Below are positions 58,401 to 64,000 of a stretch of 64,000 bases of DNA, piece by piece (positions within the stretch are counted from its first letter, which is position 1; each line of letters opens with the position of its first letter). Location of the stretch: positions 1,758,701 to 1,822,700 of the forward strand of contig OX419342.1 of NCBI GenBank assembly GCA_948470475.1, written 5' to 3'. Source of the stretch: Galaxea fascicularis. Its lineage: Eukaryota; Cnidaria; Anthozoa; Scleractinia; Euphylliidae. Under the pieces are notes generated by a model, which saw only the letters and a program-made list of their open reading frames with translations, made no database searches and was not told where the DNA came from. A program made the translations under genes and the position numbers.

Positions 58401-61400
58401 GATGCACTGATCACTGTAGAAGCAGAGCTTCGTCTTGTGAGAGTCGCTGATGATGAATGCCGTGAGGCAAAAGGAAGTGGAAATTCTGCCAAGAACAAGT
58501 CAAATCTTTATATTTCACAACAAGCATAACCATGAGCATTGTTACTTGAGTTACATGTACCGTTACATGTACCGGTACTTAGATTCAAATCTTGCTGTTT
58601 TTAAACAGGTAAACCTCTAAACACAAAGTATGGAAGTAAGTTCAGAATGTGCATGACTTAAAGATGCTGCTTAAAAACTGATGTGTTAATGTTTTTGTCT
58701 TGCGTCACTGTTCATGGGTTTGCCTTAGAAAATGAACTTTTCCCCCATAACCCCTGATCAAAATATGAGAAACCATTCTAAAGGATATCTAGATTTGAAA
58801 ATGTGTCTTGAGCCTTGAACTTTTCTTCAAGAAGTGGAGGATCAAGTGATAATATTATTTCAAGAAAAAAATAAATTTATGACCTCAGCCAGAGAAAAGC
58901 ATACAGTAACAGAACCCAGACATGTGCATGCAGCAGTGGTTTCATTTACCTGGTGGGTTAAGATAGCCATGGAAAAGCACATCACCACATTTGGAGTGTG
59001 AAACCTCTTCACACAAGGCCAGGCGCTTAGCTGTTTGGAGGAAATCATCAGCTACATTTAAGTGGTCAATCTGACATTAAGGACAATCCCCAATAGATGT
59101 AAAATCCATTATAAAGCACTACAGTGTATATAAACAGATCAGATCCTTAAAAGACTGGCTCCAATTGCTCAAAGTGTGGAAAGCATGTATTGCAGCTACA
59201 GTGTATTGCACTTTCATCCACTGAAAAAAGCTATCCACTCAAATGTGTTTGATCAGAATAATAATTATTTCTGACCCAAACAATGTAGCAACAATCAAAG
59301 GGGTAAATATGGAATAAAATCCAAGTGAGCCACTTTTGGAATGGTTTCCTGATTTAGATAATTTTTCAACTTAATGTCATTATGAACAGATTGCTGCATA
59401 TACAAATAAAGTTTAATGGTTGTTCCATGGACACAGTATCTGGGGTTGAAAATTATGAGGAATGATTATTTTTTTCATTTATTGTCTCAAAATTTCCATA
59501 AATCAACTTAGACTTGTAGTGTACACACAACAAATCACTGTAGGCCATGAAAATGATGGTTCATATTACAGCCAGGATTGAAGAGTATACGTTACCTAAA
59601 GGAGTGATTCCATAAAACTCAGCTTCATGCTTGATAACTCTCAAGTCTAACCCTCTGACAAGAACAATCAGGAATTTAATAACTTCATCTTAACAGTGCC
59701 AATGGTCCAGGCTAAATTGGGTGTACTAAGTTAAACCACTACCCAATCTGTGTTTAAATCAGCAGCCAGTGTAAATAAACAATATTATTGTCCCCATTTG
59801 GTGCAAAACTATGCTGCCTCAGACAATTGTCCACAGACATTATCTTTTCCAAGAGCAAAGCTTGAGAAAAACTGTGAGCTTTGAGGAACTAATGATGTCC
59901 ATGGAAAAATATGCGAACATATTTTAAAAACCAAATGGAAGCTATTGTCTTTATGATCCTTCACATATCAGCAGATATTCCCTGGTTTTAGCTAGGGCAT
60001 ACTCAGTCATGTGATGCATTTAGACCAATCATGTTCAAACAAAAATATTTGGGGGATTACATATTGTAATTATTTAAAAGTTTGACAGGCTATGTGTAGT
60101 TTAAGTTCACAACAGGATTTAGTTAAGGTTCTAAAGAAACCATCGAGCTGCATTAGAGGGGAATGCATTGTAAATCTGCTCAGCCAACATAAAGAGATTT
60201 GAGAACTGACATTTCTTGTGTTGGCCCAGTATGAGCATTATTTTCTACTCTGACAAGGAACAAAGTTTGAAACATCAGCTCTTTAATGTCTTGTTTTACT
60301 CAGCGATACAGTTTACATGCACCCAACAGTGTACATTACCTTGCATCAAGTTCTTTGGTCCTTAGAAAATTCAAAATGGGCACAAATGCCTCTGGATCTC
60401 TGTCAATAAATATCTAAGAAAGAAATTAAAACTAAAACATTAGGGAATCACTAAGATAATGACAGTAACATCTACATCTGTTAAACTTGTGATTTAAATT
60501 TGTCTTTATAAAATCATCCTTTTTAAATCATCAAGTTTGACTTTTATATCTAATAATTATTTTTCCACATTATAGTAATGAAGTTGTAACAATTTAGAGA
60601 AAATTAAAATCAGACTGGTTTGAAACTTTTCAACCAAAAAACAAATTTACCAACCTCAAGAGACATTTCTTTTACTGGAAATTTGTCAAATTTATAAAGA
60701 TAATAAACCACACATACTGTATGTTCAGAAACAAGGTAACATATGTAGGTAAAATCATTTATGACTTTGGTTGTCACATGCCTGGATAATCCCTTCAAAA
60801 ATGGTGACAGGCATCTACAGTCAGCTACTCTGAATTTTGTAAATTCATCTTCTTACAGTGCAGCACCAGTATCAGATTATATTCTTACTACTAATAATAA
60901 TAATCATAATAATAATACTGACATAATACATTCTTTGTTAGCTTACCGCTCCTGTTTCATCTCTCAGAGATGCAATTCTCCCACTAAGTAAACTGAAAAG
61001 GATAAAAATCATCTGATACTTGTCACGCTCAAAATATTTTGAATATTTTTTGAAATACTACAGTCCTTGTGCCTAAAAAATCAACTTGGGATGGGAGATG
61101 GAAGAATTTCTAGCCCTTTGTTTTACATGTACAGTTTCCCACTAGATCAAGCGTTAAACCATACATTCCATGAAATGTATTGATAATAATATTACAAAAC
61201 AAAGCAAATTAGGAGTTAAAACAATGACAGCAAATAATTAACATCCTTGGTTGGAAAATGCTAAATAACTTGAGATGAAGCTCTATAATAACACCTACAT
61301 GTACTACAACCAGTTTTCAAAATATCTAAAAAGCTACATGTTATTTATCTAATGTAGTTTCAAGGAAAGCAATCAAATTACATGTACAGCTGTATTAGGA

Positions 61401-63479
61401 GCTGTGCCACATTTTCAAAACTACAGTAGTTTTCATGAACTCACCTAGAGAAAAATGAGTCTGGAATCCATGTCAGCGTCTGCTTGGAAGTTGAGAACCT
61501 GTCAATGAATGAGGTGTCAGTCAACACCACTGCAGAGTATTTGATACATGTAACTTTTCCTGGATTAAAGTCATGCCCACAAAGAAGTGGATGAAGATTT
61601 TATACTGATAAGACAAAAGACAGCACTGTTGGGTCCAAAATGTTGGGTGTATTTGAACATGATGTTCATGCGTTTGGCAGTTTTTGTTTACAGTAACTAC
61701 TAACAACTTCCAACAGTACAGTATGCCCAGCAATGTTGGAAGCATTTACACAGGTCTTTATTAAAGTGTCTGAATATCAGTGTGGTGTCTTCAAAGTTAA
61801 AATATATCAACACCTACATTTAAGGTAGATGCAGTTGTGATATGCAGTGTATCACCACTGATGTAAGCAAATAACAAGTCGAAAGAAATACATGTAGACT
61901 GGTTTCATGCACAACAATGTGCCATAATCTTTCTTGATAACAATAGTGATGATGATGATGATGATGACAACAATAATAACGATAACATAAGCCTGCAAAC
62001 AACAGTCGGTCATCGGATAATCATCGGATGTCTGGTAAATTTTAGGTTTTGACCGGCGATAGCTTAGCCTGGCTGGACACTCTGACCGGGAATTCTGACC
62101 AGTCTGTTCTCTTGTCCGGCCAAAACTTGACCCTGGCCTGACAAATGACCTGCTTATCGACAACAATTATTTGTAGGCTTGATAACAGTAAAAATAATCT
62201 TGAAACAGCATCACATAATTTTATTACAAAGAGAGATGGCTCTGTGGTTCAACAAGAGGGGTGGTCACAGAGCTGATATCCAGGCACACCTGGAACTTTC
62301 CTATAAGGGGTACTTAATTCTTTATATATGGGAGTATTACTAATGCATGCAATAGCTAGAGGCAGTAAACTAAACAGAATGTAAAGCTTGTCACAGATGA
62401 AAATGCCTATCATCAAAAAGACAACCTGCTAATTTAGGCCTACAGGTGTATTTTAAACACTGCCTATTGCCCTGTCAAAATAAATACAAGAAATAAATTT
62501 GGCAATAGCACAACATTTTACAACAATTCAGTTTGGCAGGTCCTGGCAGACCCTGTCACGCTGCACAGCAGTAGCTCAACTTGATTTCAAATGGCAGGCT
62601 ATCATTGTGCTGAACTGAATTAATAAGACATATGTTGGTGCTTTTTAAAATGGAAGGCTTGTCTGGTTGTCTTGGAGAGCATTTTGAATTTGGCATGACT
62701 GAATTAAGATTGACGTTTGTAACAACTGCTTTGCTATAGGCGAGCCATGGGAACGGCAGTAGCACAACATTTGAAATAATTTTGTGTTTATTTTCATGTT
62801 ACCAATACCAACTTCAGTTATTTCAATTGCCATGGCACCTGAAATTGTCAAAATGTAATTGAGGATCACTGAAACCACTATACTTTACAGAAATGAAATG
62901 AAAGGTGAAAAGACAGAGATGAGAACCTAGTGCAAAAACAAGAAGCCGCTCTCCCATCAGGAGGAATCTTGTCAGTTCGGTGTTTGAAAATGAGCTGGTC
63001 ATTACGTTGGGTAGACTTGCACTGAGAGTCGTTATTTTGAAAGAACAACGTACCAGGTAGATAAACAGCTGTTGATATTTCTGAAGGTGTTAACATGTTT
63101 CAAAGATCTCGGAATGCACGATGGATAAAATTGTACGAGTCCTTAGCATTTTTCACTGAAAAACTTGAGGAACAGCTATGAAAATTAATTTCTTACGCTC
63201 ATTATTCAAATATCCGGTGAAAATTCTAAAACGTAAATGACAAAACTTTTATCAAATCTTTATCGAAGACGTGAAATCCTCAAGCATAAATAACAAATAA
63301 CAAGAATCACAACTCCCACCACAATCCACACACGTACAGTGAACGAAAACGTGGAGTACAGGACAAAGTTAAGCTTGCAGTTGTAATGGCCTGCAAACAC
63401 GATTCTCATAGGACTTAAAACCGATCAACACCAACCTTCTTCCACCAACATTAAGGGTTATGATTTCACCGAAGCTCAT
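52489..63479 (-). CDS. KCTD3: KCTD3/SHKBP1-like BTB and WD40 protein (18 exons)
   Basis: Exons in transcription order: 63479-63436, 61498-61445, 60992-60947, 60413-60340, 59654-59596, 59051-58950, 58485-58321, 57967-57877, 57441-57311, 57188-57120, 56544-56429, 55827-55740, 55311-55195, 54892-54566, 54203-54107, 53851-53719, 53105-53048 and 52733-52489. They join in phase to 671 aa (human SHKBP1 about 707, KCTD3 about 815). The N-terminal BTB/POZ domain (residues 1-95) has [36 protein letters not shown] and [22 protein letters not shown]-like repeats follow, with [50 protein letters not shown] and [16 protein letters not shown]. Vertebrate KCTD3 binds HCN channels and SHKBP1 binds CIN85/SH3KBP1; this gene is equally close to both and probably represents their pre-duplication ancestor. 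The C-terminus ends soon after the [20 protein letters not shown] block. Intron 9 has a GC donor. Confidence 0.92.
53338..53600. mobile_element. MITE-like insert with GGTTCACACGTGCGAC motifs
   Basis: CCTGGTTCACACGTGCGACG at the left recurs inverted as CACACGTGTGAACCGG 110 bases on. GAACGTGTGAAACGCG and many AAACGCAAG repeats follow. KCTD3-like intron 16. Ends are not defined. Confidence 0.45.
53917..54058. repeat. Copy of the GAGAATAAAGGA dispersed repeat family
   Basis: AAGAGTGATCACTGCTTAAT, TCTCCTTACAGTAACACTGC and TTGATTGTTTAACAAATTCT. It is the inverted relative of 58085-58275. KCTD3-like intron 15. Confidence 0.6.
56575..56992 (-). repeat. Long tRNA-derived SINE or SINE-like element (minus strand)
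   Basis: Minus-strand head CCGACCAGTTGGCTCAGTTG with box A, then GGTAGAGTGCCAGACTACCA and box B AGGTCGTAGGTTCAAGCCCC. The body extends about 330 bp. Lies between KCTD3-like exons 10 and 11. Different family from the two SINEs above. Confidence 0.6.
57305..57310 (-). other. KCTD3: GC-type 5' splice site of KCTD3-like intron 9
   Basis: Exon 9 ends CTCATCAG followed by GCAAGT, the consensus of GC donors. Joining to exon 10 (AAGGTAAAATTC) restores the frame as [10 protein letters not shown]. Confidence 0.85.
58085..58275. repeat. Copy of the GAGAATAAAGGA dispersed repeat family (reverse)
   Basis: CCTTAAACCCTATCAGCATG, GATGAGAATTTGTTAAACAA, AACCTTGACTCTTGATTGAG in reverse family order, ending CTTTAAAGGGTCGAAGG. 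KCTD3-like intron 7. Confidence 0.6.
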
Positions 63480-63577
63480 CTCCCATGAAAACGTTCTTGG
63501 GGAGATATTCCGGCTGTCAAACCTGCGCCATGGTTGAATCACCTGCAGACTGTTCTTGTTTTTAATCTGGTTTGATC

Positions 63578-63587
63578 AAGATGGCGG
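63578..63587. promoter_or_regulatory. YY1-like site near the KCTD3-like start
   Basis: AAGATGGCGG is the core recognised by YY1 and is common at animal transcription starts without a TATA box. Position fits the KCTD3-like promoter; not proof of use. Confidence 0.35.
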
Positions 63588-63683
63588 TGAAATTAATACA
63601 ATAGAACGAGTGTTTTGATTGGTCCGTCTTCTGCCCTCGATACCATGCCGCTAACATGACGTTGTTTCCTTTCTCAGAGGAGG

Positions 63684-63690
63684 TATAAAA
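63684..63690 (+). promoter_or_regulatory. TATA box-like sequence
   Basis: GTATAAAAACCC is a strong TATA match, about 35-40 bases before a stable hairpin. No gene is evident downstream within the window. Confidence 0.3.
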
Positions 63691-64000
63691 ACCCAACCTC
63701 ACTATTTTCTTGCCAGCTCGTTAGAGCAGGAGTCGTAAAAGCTGGTGATTCTCCTGCTCGCAGAGGCAGTATTGTCAATCTATGGGCGCAGTTTTTGGGA
63801 GCCATTCTGGAATGAGAATAGTTGGTTTGTATTTTTGGTACGTTGCCTATTCTAAATCCGGAATCCTTAAAATCCATTCCTGTTTTTCTGATGCGTGGTG
63901 TAGAATGAAACAGACCGAACAAGAACTTCCACATTCTTTTACACGTCACCAGTCTTAACGCGGTGCGTTTTCATTCCGCTCTCAGTATAGTCGTTTTTTG

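Larger units (their letters stand above)
63480..64000. other. Promoter side of the KCTD3-like gene and right window edge
   Basis: No supported coding exon. It contains AAGATGGCGG (YY1-like) at 63578-63587, 100 bp upstream of the KCTD3-like start codon. Further right, TATAAAA at 63684-63690 on the plus strand precedes a hairpin (GAGCAGGAGTCG ... GATTCTCCTGCTC) at 63724-63761. A plus-strand transcript could start between them. Confidence 0.4.

Noticed and set aside
63674..63949. Minus-strand frame of 91 codons at the right edge
   Set aside because: No family resemblance that I can defend, no splice-linked neighbour, and it overlaps the TATA-like sequence and hairpin on the other strand.

Overview
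This is an animal nuclear genome window with spliced genes, GT-AG introns (and two GC-AG introns), intronic tRNA genes, and dense short DNA transposons and SINEs. The gene content fits a cnidarian, most likely an anthozoan such as a stony coral: a TMEM26-like gene, a gustatory-receptor-like 7TM gene, TTLL5, tandem melatonin-type receptors and a KCTD3/SHKBP1 gene. The species is an inference. Exon models were built by hand from splice sites, reading phase and remembered family sequence. No search was run.

Layout. 1-3.5 kb holds no gene but has nested MITE-like elements. 3.6-8.05 kb (-) is a five-exon TMEM26-like membrane protein gene (406 aa). 8-12.8 kb is gene-free with a dead LINE 3' end. 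12.8-22.2 kb (+) is a gene of at least seven exons ending in a Polycomb-type SAM domain; its first exon was not found. 23.5-24.7 kb (-) is a single-exon seven-helix protein of the gustatory-receptor-like (GRL) type. It lies head to head, about 660 bp away, with TTLL5 (+, 25.4-46.95 kb, 33 exons, 1,242 aa), a tubulin polyglutamylase with the TTL catalytic domain and TTLL5-type C-terminal blocks. Its introns hold a tRNA-Glu gene on each strand, two tRNA-Glu pseudogenes, three SINEs, several MITEs, a Penelope-like fragment and a LINE tail.

48.0-51.0 kb (-) carries two class A GPCR genes, melatonin-receptor-like and intronless in the coding part, made by a recent tandem duplication of about 1.7-1.8 kb. 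52.5-63.5 kb (-) is an 18-exon KCTD3/SHKBP1 orthologue (671 aa; BTB domain plus WD40-like repeats).

The genes do not form a pathway; this is ordinary animal gene order. I found no operon, CRISPR array, prophage or evidently new multigene system. The most unusual items are the tandem receptors (copy-specific start-codon loss and an expanding repeat in intracellular loop 3), the Penelope fragment with a decayed hammerhead-like motif, two elements with exact 6-bp target duplications, and a tRNA-Glu cluster inside TTLL5.
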